Assembly: GCA_037043455.1 (NCBI GenBank)
Contig: JAWPHD010003098.1
Location: 62,001-126,000, forward strand
From: Cyrtodaria siliqua
Taxonomy: Eukaryota; Mollusca; Bivalvia; Adapedonta; Hiatellidae
Length of the DNA stretch: 64,000 bases
Direction: 5' to 3'
In this document: one piece after another, positions 47,701-58,359 of the stretch
How positions within the stretch are numbered: the first letter of the stretch is position 1
Layout of the letters: every line of letters begins with the position of its first letter
Made by a program: the position numbers and the translations under genes
The notes under the pieces: generated by a model
The model's database searches: none
What the model saw: the letters and a program-made list of their open reading frames with translations, nothing else
Told to the model about the DNA's origin: nothing

Positions 47701-48930
47701 TTAAAGATCGGATAAAAAATGAAGGCCCTATCGTCTTAACGAGGCAAAATACGGCATTTTATAACTAAATCAAGGGCCATAGCTCCGGTGTTAACTACTT
47801 ATCCGATTTGGCTGTTTTTGAACTTGTTCGAACTTTCATTAATATTACTACAATGTTAATACTATGAAAGAGTTGTTTGATACAGTAGATTTTGGTCTTG
47901 TTTTGGATTTCCTGAAGGATGTCAGACTATGTAAGTCATTGTAATGTGTTCTTGTATATATATTTACTTGTTTATGTGTCCGTTGGCGGGCGTTTGTTGA
48001 TTTACATTGCATAGTTTATATTACACCTTATTATGCCTTGTTTTTTTAATAGTTTATGTCTTTATATATTTACACTTATTTTTAAATTATACTTCATTTT
48101 CCATCAATTTTTGCGCACAATATGACCTATTTATGTGTCGACGTGCCGTAAAACAACATTCATTCATTCATTCATTAATATTAGTAATCCAGTAAAGTTT
48201 GGTAAAGATCAGATAAAAATGAAGGCCCGATCTTCTTAACGAGGCAAAATACAGCATTTTTAACTAAATCAGGGGCCATAACTCTAGTGTTACTAGTACG
48301 ATCTAGCTGGTTATCGAAACTGTCCGATCTGGTAAAGTTTGGTAAAGATCGAATGAAAAATGAAGGCTCTATTGTGTTAACGAGGCCAAATTATAGCATA
48401 TTTCATAAAATCAAGGGCCATAACTCCGGTGTAAATGGTCTGATCTGGCTGATTCAAGAATTCGTCCGAGATCTTATGGATATATCACTACTGGGTAAGT
48501 TTGGTTAAGATCAAATGACAAATGGAGGGGCTGGAGTGCCCACAAGACAAAATTATGCATTTTTGCAAATTGAAGGTTAGATAACTCAGTTGTTAGTGAT
48601 TGAATCTGGCTGGTTCAAGAACTAGCCGATACCTTATGAATATATAACTACTGTATAAGTCTGGTAAAGATCGGATGAAAAATGGAGAAGCTAGAGTGCC
48701 CATATGGCAAAATTAGGCATTTTTGCAAATTCAAGAGCAGATAATTCAGCTGTTAGCGATCGAATCTGGCTGGTTCAAGAACTCGTCCGAATTCTGATGG
48801 ATATATAACTACTGTATACTGTATAAGTTTGGTAAAGATCGGATGAAAAAGGCAAAAGTTAACAGACAGACATACAGACGGATAACACAGCATCCCATAA
48901 GCTCGACTGACCCACTCTGCTGTATGCGAT
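47700..48930 (+). repeat. ~160-bp repeat, type A, five to six units with an embedded LINE end
   Basis: Units include GGGCCATAACTCCGGTGT, CGATCTGGCTGGTT, GAACTTGTCC, TTTGGTAAAGATCGGATG, AAAATGAAGGC and GTCTTAACGAGGCAAAATA. A LINE 3' end (47,855-48,175) splits the first unit. The block ends near 48,930 with ACAGACAGACATACAGACGG and CCCACTCTGCTGTATGCG. Several short ORFs in this interval are repeat passengers. Confidence 0.75.
47855..48175 (+). mobile_element. 5'-truncated LINE 3' end, third copy
   Basis: Starts ATGAAAGAGTTGTTTGATAC (end of the ORF seen at 36,690), continues TTGGATTTCCTGAAGGATGT and the same 3' UTR, and ends GTGTCGACGTGCCGTAAAAC with a (CATT)n tail at 48,155-48,175. TTCATTAATATTA precedes it and ATTCATTAATATTA follows it, consistent with a target duplication within the type A repeat. 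Confidence 0.75.
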
Positions 48931-49367
48931 ACAATTATTATTTAAAGACGTAATATATAATAATAATATAATATATAATTGAATATAATAATAATAAGAT
49001 CAGAGACGTAATAAACTTAAATCACTGGACTGACAAATGCGCATTAGTCTTTAAATCATCAAAACAAACTTCGTTTCGGTAATTCGTATCTCAGTTTCGG
49101 TCCGTTTCGTTAAGGTTTACCACCACTAATTACACGTAAACCTCCGAGTACAATTATTATTTAAAGACGTAATATATAATAATAATATAATATATAATTG
49201 AATATAATAATAATAAGATCAGAGACGTAATAAACTTAAATCACTGGACTGACAAATGCGCATTAGTCTTTAAATCATCTAAACAAACTTCGTTTCGGTA
49301 ATTCGTATCTCAGTTTCGGTCCGTTTCGTTAAGGTTTACCACCACTAATTACACGTAAACCTCCGAG
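48930..49367 (+). repeat. 219-bp near-identical tandem duplication
   Basis: Copy 1 (48,930-49,148) and copy 2 (49,149-49,367) run in register from ACAATTATTATTTAAAGACG to AAACCTCCGAG. The only difference I noticed is CATCAAAACAAAC versus CATCTAAACAAAC. Such high identity implies a recent duplication or an assembly artefact. A diverged relative of the second half lies at 49,990-50,110. Confidence 0.9.
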
Positions 49368-49804
49368 GTGTAGTCGAATGTAGTTCCTATAATAAAAAGT
49401 AATCCCTCCTTTTTTGATGGAAAATGGACATTATAAGTAAGGGAAAACTGCCCATTTCTATTCAATTGTCTGGTTGTATGTATAAAAAGCGTATTAATAG
49501 GTTTTACTGGATCACTGATGAACATTTTCGAATTTTGATTCTATGCTTACACTTTGTGAGCAATGAAAATAGTCAATCAATGAAAACAGCTGTACCGTTG
49601 ACCTGTTTAGTAAACAAACAAGAACTTTCTTTCATGTCTTTTGAGCCCACCTTTATGGTGAATTTTCGAGTGGAAAATTAGTTTTCTATATGAACATTAC
49701 ACTGCTGCATTATCCATACTTGAGTTGAATTTGTAGCAAATCATTAATAAATGACACTTTAACATTGGTGTCTATAGGGAAAATATTTAGTGGTTTCATA
49801 CCTT

Positions 49805-50200
49805 AAATCAACTCCGTTCCGGTAAATGGTGTAGCGTTAGCTCCTCCCATCAATTAGGTACCGCCCCTGGCTTTGAGGGGAGTCCGATTATCAGACCGTG
49901 AGGGTAGTCAACGAATGATTTCGATTATATTTTTTGTATAGAAATATCTACTCAGTAAGGATTATACTATTAAGACAATACAAATAATAAGACCAGAGAC
50001 GTAAACTTAAATCACTGGACAGACACAAAATATATATGTGATCATTAGTCTTTAAATAAACTAAACAAACTTCGTTTCGGTATTTCGGTCCGTTTCGTTA
50101 AATCAACTCCGTTTCAATAAATCGTGTATCGTTAGCTCCTCCCATCAATTAGGTACCGCCCCTGGCTTTGAGGGGAGTTCGATTATCAGACCGTGAGAGA
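49805..50200 (+). repeat. Direct repeat of about 100 bp, 297-bp spacing
   Basis: AAATCAACTCCGTT, CGTTAGCTCCTCCCATCAAT, TAGGTACCGCCCCTGGCTTT, GAGGGGAGT and GATTATCAGACCGTGAG occur at 49,805-49,903 and 50,102-50,200. The segment between the copies resembles the 219-bp duplication unit. Confidence 0.8.
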
Positions 50201-50378
50201 TTTCGTAAACGGTACACTTCCATTGTTTTTCAGGTAAATTGTGTTATTTAAAACAGTTGCATGATAAAAAAAATCTACATAGTACTAACTTAGAATTTCA
50301 GTTATATTTTGGCTCGTGTCGATAAATACTCGCCAGAGGCTCGCATTTATCACTTTTTTAATTTTAAGTTAAGGTGTC

Positions 50379-50820
50379 TTGTCGTTACCTCAATGGTTTA
50401 TTCTCTTGTTGCTTTGGCTTCTGCCAAGTCATTGAGTACCTTCTTTGTGGCTTTCTAGGGTATCGTTTTTTGTATTTATATATACACGAGCATCTTTGTG
50501 TTTTACTTAGCGTTTTACTTAGCCTATTAATGCTGCCTTGTTGGTTAGAGAATAGTTCATGGCGTGGATTTCTTTATTTACACTGTCCCGTTTTGTTTGG
50601 ATTACAGTAGGGTAAGTGTGAAATTTGGTATAGAACTGGTTTAAACCCCCAGTGGCCTTCTGACCGTTCCAAGGCGGTAGCCCTATTGTCAACCCGTTTG
50701 TGTTTGTGCTGTCTTATTTGGCCTTTTATTCATCTTTAAAGTTGTTGTTTGCTTCTGTGTGTGTTTGTGATTGACTGTTGTCCTTGAATGCTGATTTTCC
50801 TGTTCGATTTTTATATCTAT
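50379..50820 (+). mobile_element. Solo 3' UTR of the Penelope-like family
   Basis: AATGGTTTATTCTCTTGTTG, CCTATTAATGCTGCCTTGTT, TTTAAACCCCCAGTGGCC, CCGTTCCAAGGCGGTAGCCC and CTTGAATGCTGATTTTCCTG are the complement of 42,490-42,930 in the inner retroelement. No RT coding precedes it, as expected for severe 5' truncation. Confidence 0.75.
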
Positions 50821-51189
50821 ATTTATAGCAATTTGCAAAAAAGTAATTTGGTTCATATATTTCTCTTAAGATATTTCATAAACCACGAAACATATCATTT
50901 TTAAAGCTGAAATGTGCTTAGAATAGACCGTTCTGGCTGTGTACCAAATCTTAAAAAAAAGTTTTTTCTTAGTAAAAACTATAAAGAAAGTAATAAAAAA
51001 TATTTACCCATTGCATGCATTACTGTGTCATTTTAAACCATGTTCTTTGTCTGTTTTCTAAAATCGCCCTTCAAGTCGGTTCAAACTTCGCAAATGTGTA
51101 GGGAGCTCCGATTTTTTGATTTTATTATTTCTTAAAGCTTAGAATAAGACCTCCATTCAACTGAATTCGACCTCTCTGCAATAAAAATG

Positions 51190-51715
51190 AGCATCTCTTC
51201 AGTTGAATAATTTTTAACTAAATCAAGGAACATAACTCCGCTGTTACTAGTCGGACCTGGCTAGTTTTCGAACTTGTCGCAGCATTCATTGATATTAACA
51301 TTCTGGTGGAGTTTGGTAAAGTTTGTTAAAGATTCGATAAAAAATGAATGCTCTATCGTCTTAACGAGGAAAAATATAGCATTTATATCTAAATGAAGGG
51401 CCATAACTCCACTGTTACTAGTCCGATCTGAGTTGTTTTCAAACTTATCTGCGCTTTCATTAATATTAACAATCTGGTAAAGTTTGGTAAAGATCGAATG
51501 CAAAATGAAGCCCTATCGTCTTAACGAGGCAAAATACAGCATTTTAACTAAATCAACGGCCACAACTCCGCTGTTACTGGTGCGATCGGCTAGTTTTCGA
51601 ACTTGTCGCAGCTTTCATTGATATTAACATTCTGGTGAAGTTTGGTAAAGATTCGATGAAAAATGAATGCACTATCGTCTTAACGAGGGAAAATATAGCA
51701 TTTTATTATTGTTTT
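51190..51715 (+). repeat. ~160-bp repeat, type A, three units
   Basis: Three copies of CATAACTCC-CTGTTACTAG, TTTTCGAACTTGTCGCAGC, TTTCATTGATATTAACAT, TTTGGTAAAG and GTCTTAACGAGG between about 51,190 and 51,715, in + orientation. Confidence 0.75.
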
Positions 51716-51796
51716 AACGCCCCGACTACAAATCAACAGTGTCATTACTTACTGATCCTTTGGGATCATCAAGCGCAATCTGTGTGGCTTTAACTG

Positions 51797-51900
51797 GATA
51801 ACGCTACGTCAGAACGATATGACGCTACGTCAGAGCGATACGACGGACGCGGATCACCCGCCAGTGAAAATATTTCCTAGGTGAGTCTAAAAAGTATTTG
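51797..51900 (+). repeat. Left arm of a long inverted repeat (partner 55,592-55,683)
   Basis: GGATAACGCTACGTC, CAGAGCGATACGACGGACGC, GGATCACCCGCCAGTGAAAA, TATTTCCTAG and TCTAAAAAGTATT are mirrored at 55,592-55,683. A 21-bp internal duplication (ACGCTACGTCAGA) is present only in this arm. The arms enclose 3.7 kb of type A and B repeats. Confidence 0.8.
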
Positions 51901-52369
51901 TTATGGACATGTGAACGTGTTTTCCATTCGGGGTTTTTAGCACTATTATTTTGGCAGTAATAATATAGTTCAAATTAAGTAAGAAATAAATTTGGCTTTC
52001 AGTAAGTGATGCAATAGGTATTGAAACATCATTTTAGTTGTACCGCAGCACTGTATCTCGATAGTTCCGAGTCAGTCGTATGTCTTCCGAGAACGATGTT
52101 GATCAGCATGTTTTTGTGCTTAACTAGCAAGACAAATGTATAACAAATAGGCATTTGAGAGTTTAAGCCATTTAGAGCTTGTTTAAATAGCAAACCAGAG
52201 GAAATGTGGGAGGGGTGTAAGGAAAAATGGATACGACTTACGACGGTTTATGATACGACCACGCTCGGAGCACAAAAGACAAATGATACGACGAACTCGG
52301 AGTATATTATTCACTTATTTAAGCTCTTATATGAAATAAAAAGTATTAAATAGAATTTAAGGGATGACA

Positions 52370-53010
52370 AGTTGTCCGTCGTCCGTCTGTTCGCCGGTCG
52401 TTAACTTTTGCCTTGTTAAGATGATAGAGATTTCGTATTTATAAAACCTATCTTTACCAAACTTTGTCGGTGTATATATCTCCATGAAAGCTCGGACGAG
52501 TTCGAAAACCATCCAGATCGGCTCAGTAACACTATAGCTATGGCCCTTGTTTTACTAAACAATGCCATATTAAGTCTTGTGAACACTCTAGCGCATTCAT
52601 TTTGTATTTGATCTTGATGAAACTTGTCCAGATTGTTGATATTAATAAATGCTCGGCCAAGTTCGAAAACCAGCTATATCGGACCAGTTACAGCAGAGTT
52701 ATGGCCCCTTGCATTATGCAAAAATGACTTATTCAGCCTTGTGAAAACTCTAACATCTTCATTTTGCTGAAAAATACCATATTAAGCCTTGTGAACATTC
52801 TAGCTCCTTTAAATTGTACTTGATCTTCACGAAACTTGGCCAGATTGTTATGGGATAACGAGTTGTCCGTCGTCTGTTATCCTGTTGGCTTGTTAACGAG
52901 ATAGGGGCTTCAATATTAATCGTATATTTACGAAACTTTGCCAGCGTCTTTATATCAATTAAAGCTCGGAAGAGTTCGAAAACCAGCCGTATCGGATTAA
53001 ACTCGCATAC
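52370..53010 (-). repeat. ~160-bp repeat, type A, inverted units
   Basis: The complement of type A blocks: TTAAGATGATAG, ACCAAACTTTGTC, GCTCGGACGAGTTCGAAAAC, ATGGCCCTTG. About three to four units lie in - orientation, starting at a GACAAGTTGTCCGTCGTCCG boundary. The orientation switches to + after 53,180. Confidence 0.75.
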
Positions 53011-53181
53011 AGTTAGAGGCCGTAATGTGCAAAAGTGTTGTTATTTTCGTTACATTATATACATATTTCCATTTTAAAGTGATGGATTTCGATGCGTATG
53101 CCCACAATTAAAGAGAATGTGAAAGGTGTTGCGCAGGAATTGGAAAACGAATGTTAGAACAAATACACTAGAATTAAACAA

Positions 53182-53920
53182 GAGGCCCAAGAGGGCCTGT
53201 ATCGCTCTACTTTCTATATGGAATCTTTGATGTGGAACACGACAACAACATGTGCAACTAGGCTTGGTACTGATCATTCCTGCCAAGTTTCACTAAAATT
53301 CAGTCAGGGCTTCAGGAAAAAAATTCTGGATAAAGTTTGTGTATATTAGGCCATAACTCATTCAACCAGAACACATCGATGATAGGCGCAACTAGGCTTG
53401 GTACTCCTCATCCCTGCCACAATTCGCTCAACTTCGGCCAGGAGTTCGGAAGAGACTAGTCTGGATAAAGTTTGTGTATCTAAACCTTTAAAGGGCTATA
53501 ACTCCACAAAAAGCATTCAACCGGAACACGGCGATGACATGCATAACTAAGCCTGATACTGATCATCCCTGCAAAGTTTCACTGTAATCCGGCCAGGGGT
53601 TCAGGAGAAATAGTCCAGATAAAGTTTGGGTAGTAAAACATTTAAAGGGCCATAACTCATAGCCAAAAATAATTCAAGAAAACCATATTGATGATATGCA
53701 CCACTATACCTGGTACTGATCATCCTACAAAGTTTCGCTGAAATCCGGCCAGGGGTTCAGGAAATAAAGTCCGGACAAAGTGTGTGTATTAAAACCTTTA
53801 AAGGGCCATAATTCTGCCAAAAATCATTCATCTCGAACACGGTGAACATACATAACTATATTTGGTATTGATCATCCCTGCAAAGTTTCATTAAAATCTG
53901 GCCAAATCCTTATCGTGACA
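53182..53920 (+). repeat. ~150-bp repeat, type B, five units
   Basis: AGGCCCAAGAGGGCCTGTAT opens the block. Units then repeat AACCTTTAAAGGGCCATAA, CATTCAACCGGAACACG, GGTACTGATCAT-CCTGC, AAGTTTCACT, CCGGCCAGGGGTTCAGGA and GATAAAGTTTGTGTAT about every 150 bp. Confidence 0.8.
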
Positions 53921-55440
53921 AAATACAGTATTACAGTGTTATTGATCCGATTTGGCTGGTTTTCGAACTTGTTCTAGCTTTCATTGATATTAACAATCTG
54001 TGCAAGTTTGGTAAAGATCAAATAATAAATGAAGGTTATAGAGTGTTCACGAGGCAGAAAATGGCGTTTTTCAGAAAAAACAAGGGCCATAACTCCGGTG
54101 TAACTGACCCACTTTAGCTGGTTTCGAACTTGTCCAAGCTTTCATTCATATTAACAATCTGTGCAAGTTTGGTAAAAATCAAATAATAAATGAAGGTGCT
54201 AGAGTGTTCACAAGGCAGAAAATAGCATTTTTCAGAAAAAAACAAGGGCCATAACTCCGGTGTTACTGATCCGATTTGGCTGGTTTGCAAACTTGTCCTA
54301 GCTTTCATTGATATTGACAATCTGAATAAATGAAGGAGCGCTGTGGTCTAGTGGTAGAGCGTTGGACACATGATCCAAAAGTCGTGGGTTCGATTCCCGT
54401 CATTGCCATATGCGTTGTGTCCCTGAGCAAGACACTTTATCTGCATTGCTTAGTACTGGTTCTACTCAAGAAGACATCGAGAGTGATTCAAATGAGTTCA
54501 TAGAGCTTTCGTTACAATCGTTGTAAAATAAATAAGTTTAAACTAAATGAAGGTGCTAGAGTGTTCACAAGGCTTAATATAGCATTTTTCAGCAAAACAA
54601 GGGCCATAACTCCGGTGAAATTAATCCGATCTGGCTAGTTTTCCAACTTGTCGAGGCTTTCATTAGTATTAACAATCTGTGCAAGTTTGGTAAAGATAAA
54701 GTAATAAATGAAGGTGCTGGAGTGTTCACAAGACAGAAAATTGCATTTTTCAGAAAAAAACAAGGGTCATAACTCCGGTTTTACTGATCCGATTTGGATG
54801 GTTTGCAAACTTGTTCTAGCTTTCATTGATATTAACAATACGTGCAAGTTTGGTAAAGATCAAATAATAAATAAAGGTGATAGAGTGTTCACAAGGCAGA
54901 AAATGGCATTTTTCAGAAAAACCAAGGGCCATAACTCTGGTGTTACTGACCCAGTTTAGCTGGTTTTCGAACTTTCCAAACTTTCATTAGTATTAACAAT
55001 CTCTGCAAGTTTGGTAAAAATCAAATAATAAATGAAGCTGCTTGAGTGTTCACAAGGCAGAAAAAAGCATTGTTCAGAAAATACAAGGGCCATAACTCCG
55101 GTGTTACTGATCCGATTTGGCTAGTTTTCGAACTTGTCCAAGCTTTCGTTAATATTAACAATCAGTGCCAGTTTGGTAAAGATCAAGTAATAAATAAAGG
55201 TGTTAGAGTGTTCACAAGGCTTAATATGGCATTTTCCAGCGAAACAAGGGCCATAACTCCGTTGAAACTAATCCGATCCGGCTGATTTTCGATCTTGTCC
55301 GAGCTTTTATTGATATAATATTGATAAATATATTGACTGGTAAAGTTTCTTATCCGATTAATAATGAAGGCCCTAAAGTCACAAGGCCAACGTTAACACA
55401 AGACGGACGGACGACGGACAACTCGTCATCCCGTAAGCTC
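53920..55440 (+). repeat. ~160-bp repeat, type A, eight to nine units
   Basis: Units of GGGCCATAACTCCGGTGTTA, CTGATCCGATTTGGCTGG, AACTTGTCCAAGCTTTCATT, AACAATCTGTGCAAGTTTGG, TAAAGATCAAATAATAAATG and AGAGTGTTCACAAGGCAG repeat from about 53,930 to 55,330. The tail ends GACGGACGACGGACAACTCG at 55,405-55,425. A SINE (54,337-54,543) splits one unit. Apparent ORFs at 54,708 and 55,046 come from the repeat. Confidence 0.85.
54337..54543 (+). mobile_element. tRNA-derived SINE with target-site duplication
   Basis: A 207-bp insert beginning AGCGCTGTGGTCTAGTGGTA, with a B-box GTGGGTTCGATTCCCGTC (54,384-54,400). A conserved body follows (TGTCCCTGAGCAAGACACTT), then an AT-rich tail. TAAATGAAGG flanks both ends (54,327-54,336 and 54,544-54,553), a clean 10-bp duplication inside a type A repeat unit. 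This is the best-defined SINE insertion in the window. Confidence 0.85.
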
Positions 55441-55591
55441 TGCTGGCTTTCGGCCAGTACAGCTAAAAAGCTGAATTTATAACTAAGAAATATATCCAAA
55501 CTCCGTACATTATTTTTATGTTTTAAGAGTGTACATATTAACAAACAAATATCACTCAAAAGTCTGATTTGAAAGTACGTTTATGTGTCCA

Positions 55592-55683
55592 CAAACAATA
55601 CTTTTTAGACACAACTAGGAAATATTTTCACTGGCGGGTGATCCGCGTTCGTCACATCGCTCCGACGTGGTTTTATCCGGATA
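55592..55683 (-). repeat. Right arm of the long inverted repeat (partner 51,797-51,900)
   Basis: AATACTTTTTAGACACAACT, AGGAAATATTTTCACTGGCG, GGTGATCCGCGTTCG and TATCCGGATA mirror the left arm with few mismatches. Confidence 0.8.
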
Positions 55684-55979
55684 CCGAGGGTGTAGAATAT
55701 CGCTTGGCGTGAGAGGTGTTGTCTTCGACATAACCTCTCCTGAACAGACTCAATAAAACCGAGTATGCTACTTGATCTTGTTTGTGTTTGTTGCTTCCAA
55801 AAGATCCCCTTTTCAGTATTTATTTACCCTTAACAATATACGTGGTGGTTTCTTCGTTATATGCATTGCCTTTGTCCTTTATATGTGATGGTATTTTAAT
55901 TATAAGCAGTTCAAAAGCTGATAAAGATCTGTTTATTAATATTACTTTCGTGTATGGCTCTTTTATATTGATGATCATA

Positions 55980-56550
55980 TTTGTGTTTTACTTATATTGC
56001 CTATTAATGCTGCCTAGTTTATTAGAGGATATTATAGATGTCGGATAGTTCGTTATGTGCACTGTCCGGTTTAATTAGAATGACAGTAGTGTAAAAGTTA
56101 GGATTGGTGCACACTAGAACCTGGTTTAACCAGCACCTCCACCACACCACACCACTTCACCCTTTTTTTGTAAATAATGAGTCACGTTAGACTCATTCTT
56201 TATTGTTTGTGCCTCTAGAATAGAAAACATCATAATGTGTCAATTTTAAATCGGACTCCAAGACACCTAAACAATCCTTGGTGTTCCCCCATATAATTCG
56301 GCATAATATATTTCAAATTTTAATTGGCCTTTTGAAAATGTAAAAGTCAAAGATTGTATTCGATCTTAATTTTAGTTTGAGTTTGTGTATTAACCTACCT
56401 GTTTTTATAGCCTGGTTTAATCCCCCAGTCTTTTATGTTTGTGTTGTGGTGTCTTGCCTTTTAGTTATCTTTAAACGTGTTGTTTGTTTCTATGCATGCT
56501 TTTGGTTAAACTGTGGTCCTTGAATGCTGCATTTCCTGTTCGACTTGTAT
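55980..56550 (+). mobile_element. Second solo 3' UTR of the Penelope-like family, diverged
   Basis: TTGCCTATTAATGCTGCCTA, GATGACAGTA-like and GGTGCACACTAGAACCTGGTTT blocks, then CTTGAATGCTGCATTTCCTG and TTCGACTTGTATATC, follow the order of the 3' UTR at 42,490-42,930 (minus strand) and 50,379-50,820. An insertion-rich middle and point changes make it the most diverged copy. Confidence 0.6.
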
Positions 56551-56865
56551 ATCTCCTTTGACCTTGACATTTTAACTATTTGACCCGAATATATAAGATA
56601 CCCGTTAGTTTATATGTTCGTCTTTTAATTGTAATGTGTGAATTATATAGAGGGTCTTAAACGAGTTCGCATTTCATATAAGATTTATGAAACGATTAAG
56701 ATCCTTTTTATCACATAACATTGCAATCAAATTAGTAAAAATTAATTCAGATGGACATAGAACCGCCACGACGTCACACACACTTTAGCGCCAAAACGTC
56801 ATTAAATATGTGACGTCGTAACGTCGCGTCTCACACTAAGGTTGCGTATAAAAGAGTTCGTGTTT

Positions 56866-56938
56866 TACCTCTGTAGGACCATAGTTTTCCCAGATCACAT
56901 TTTTCACACACTTGTGAAGAATAAGATCCTATTCTTCA
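56866..56938 (+). repeat. Left arm of a second inverted-repeat pair (partner 60,208-60,278)
   Basis: ACCTCTGTAGGACCATA, GTTTTCCCAGATCACATTTT, TCACACACTTGTGAAGAATA and AGATCCTATTCTTC are mirrored near 60,208-60,278. Confidence 0.8.
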
Positions 56939-57041
56939 TATTTTCAAATGTGACATATGTGTTTGTCCAAAAAGGGGGTTAACAAGAAAATCACAATTTT
57001 CACAGATTCTGTCCGTGCCTTTTAGTGTTGCAACGTATTTA

Positions 57042-57109
57042 TGGCATCATCATCATCATCATCATCATCTTGAGAGGCAGATATATAACTATTATTGTTT
57101 TGCCTTCGA

Positions 57110-57142
<33 letters not shown>

Positions 57143-57160
57143 CCATAACCCCTGGCCAGA
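57042..57160 (+). repeat. Simple repeats (ATC)n and (GTCT/GTCC)n
   Basis: An ATC trinucleotide run spans 57,042-57,071. At about 57,108-57,150 a GTCTGTCT/GTCCGTCC tract precedes a minus-strand type B repeat piece (CCATAACCCCTGGCCAGATT). A (TTA)n run is at about 57,380-57,400. Confidence 0.8.
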
Positions 57161-57477
57161 TTCACACGAGTGATTGATACCAAACCTAGTTGTGCATATC
57201 GCCTTTGCGTTCTGTTCGCTTAATTTTTGTCAGAGATATGGGACTTTATTATTTTTTCTAAATAGAATATATAGGGGAGACATTATCCTAAACCCATTCT
57301 CGGATTTTGATAAAGATTTACTAGTATGAAGCCTAGTTATGCATTCTGAGACCGCATAAAGCTCGCTTCGCATAACGCGAATTATTATTATTATTATTAA
57401 TATAATTTTAACACAATTAGTGTTCTTATTCACAAGTTGGGGAGCTTTATGCGAATTGAGTATACAAACCCTGTTAA

Positions 57478-57690
57478 AAGCTTATCACCAATGGAAGGTC
57501 ATGGGTTCGACCCCCACCAGCGGCGCTAACGATCTGACTCTTTAAGTGAGAAAGTTGACTGTTTCTTACGTAGGATGGGAGTCTAGTACCTTCCTTCCCA
57601 GGAAATATGGTTAGGTAAACTATCCGCCTGTACATGACTGAAATACTGTTGAAAACGGGCGATAAACTTGGAAAACAAACAAAACAAACA
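57478..57690 (+). mobile_element. SINE-like element with B-box
   Basis: ATGGGTTCGACCCCCACCAG (B-box-like) at 57,501-57,520 is followed by TTCCCAGGAAATATGG and a tail with TGACTGAAATACTGTTGAAA, ending in an AAACAAAC repeat. The head upstream of the B-box is short. The antisense open frame at 57,474-57,740 is spurious. Confidence 0.65.
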
Positions 57691-57774
57691 ATGTCGTATG
57701 TTGACATGTTACACACGGTAGTAACTACATTTGTCACCAATCCTAATCATTCTTGGACTCATTGTCTATGACTG

Positions 57775-58070
57775 TCAGATCTTTATAAATTCAGTTTTCA
57801 GCCAGATTGGACCACTGGGTCAATATTTACGTGCCACTAATTTATCAAAAATTGCTGTTTTTAAGAATGTTTACATTCTAGCATTCTCATTTCTTAATCG
57901 ATCCTGTCCATACATGGAAATACATGTAATATTTGTGGCATAAAGATCTCGATAAAGGTCGATTTTGAGCCCGATTAAACGGTCGGATCAAGAGTTGTAT
58001 GCCCTTGATTTATCAAAGAATGGCATATTTAGCAATGCGAACACTCTAGCACCTTCATTGTTTACTGATC
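57775..58070 (-). repeat. Diverged type A repeat units, inverted
   Basis: GATCTCGATAAAGGTCGATT, ATGCCCTTGATTTATCAAAG and GCGAACACTCTAGCACCTTC are complements of type A blocks. An older unit precedes it (57,775-57,900). Confidence 0.55.
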
Positions 58071-58359
58071 CGAATAATATGTGATACACGATATATTAGT
58101 GATGGGAATCGGTTGGGATTTCATAATCGATTAATCGGCTAGACAAAAGCGATAAATATCGATTAACAATCGGAGCAGATCGGACCATTGTGTGATGAGT
58201 TGCATGCTCTTGTTGTGCCCCCCTCCCCCACCCGCTTGAAGAAGCGGAGTATATGGCTTTGCACATGGCGTCGGTTTGTAGAACATGTATATTAACTTGA
58301 GGACAGTTAGGCATAGTATCCTTAATGTGGTATGCGCGTTGGTCACGCGTATTGATTTT

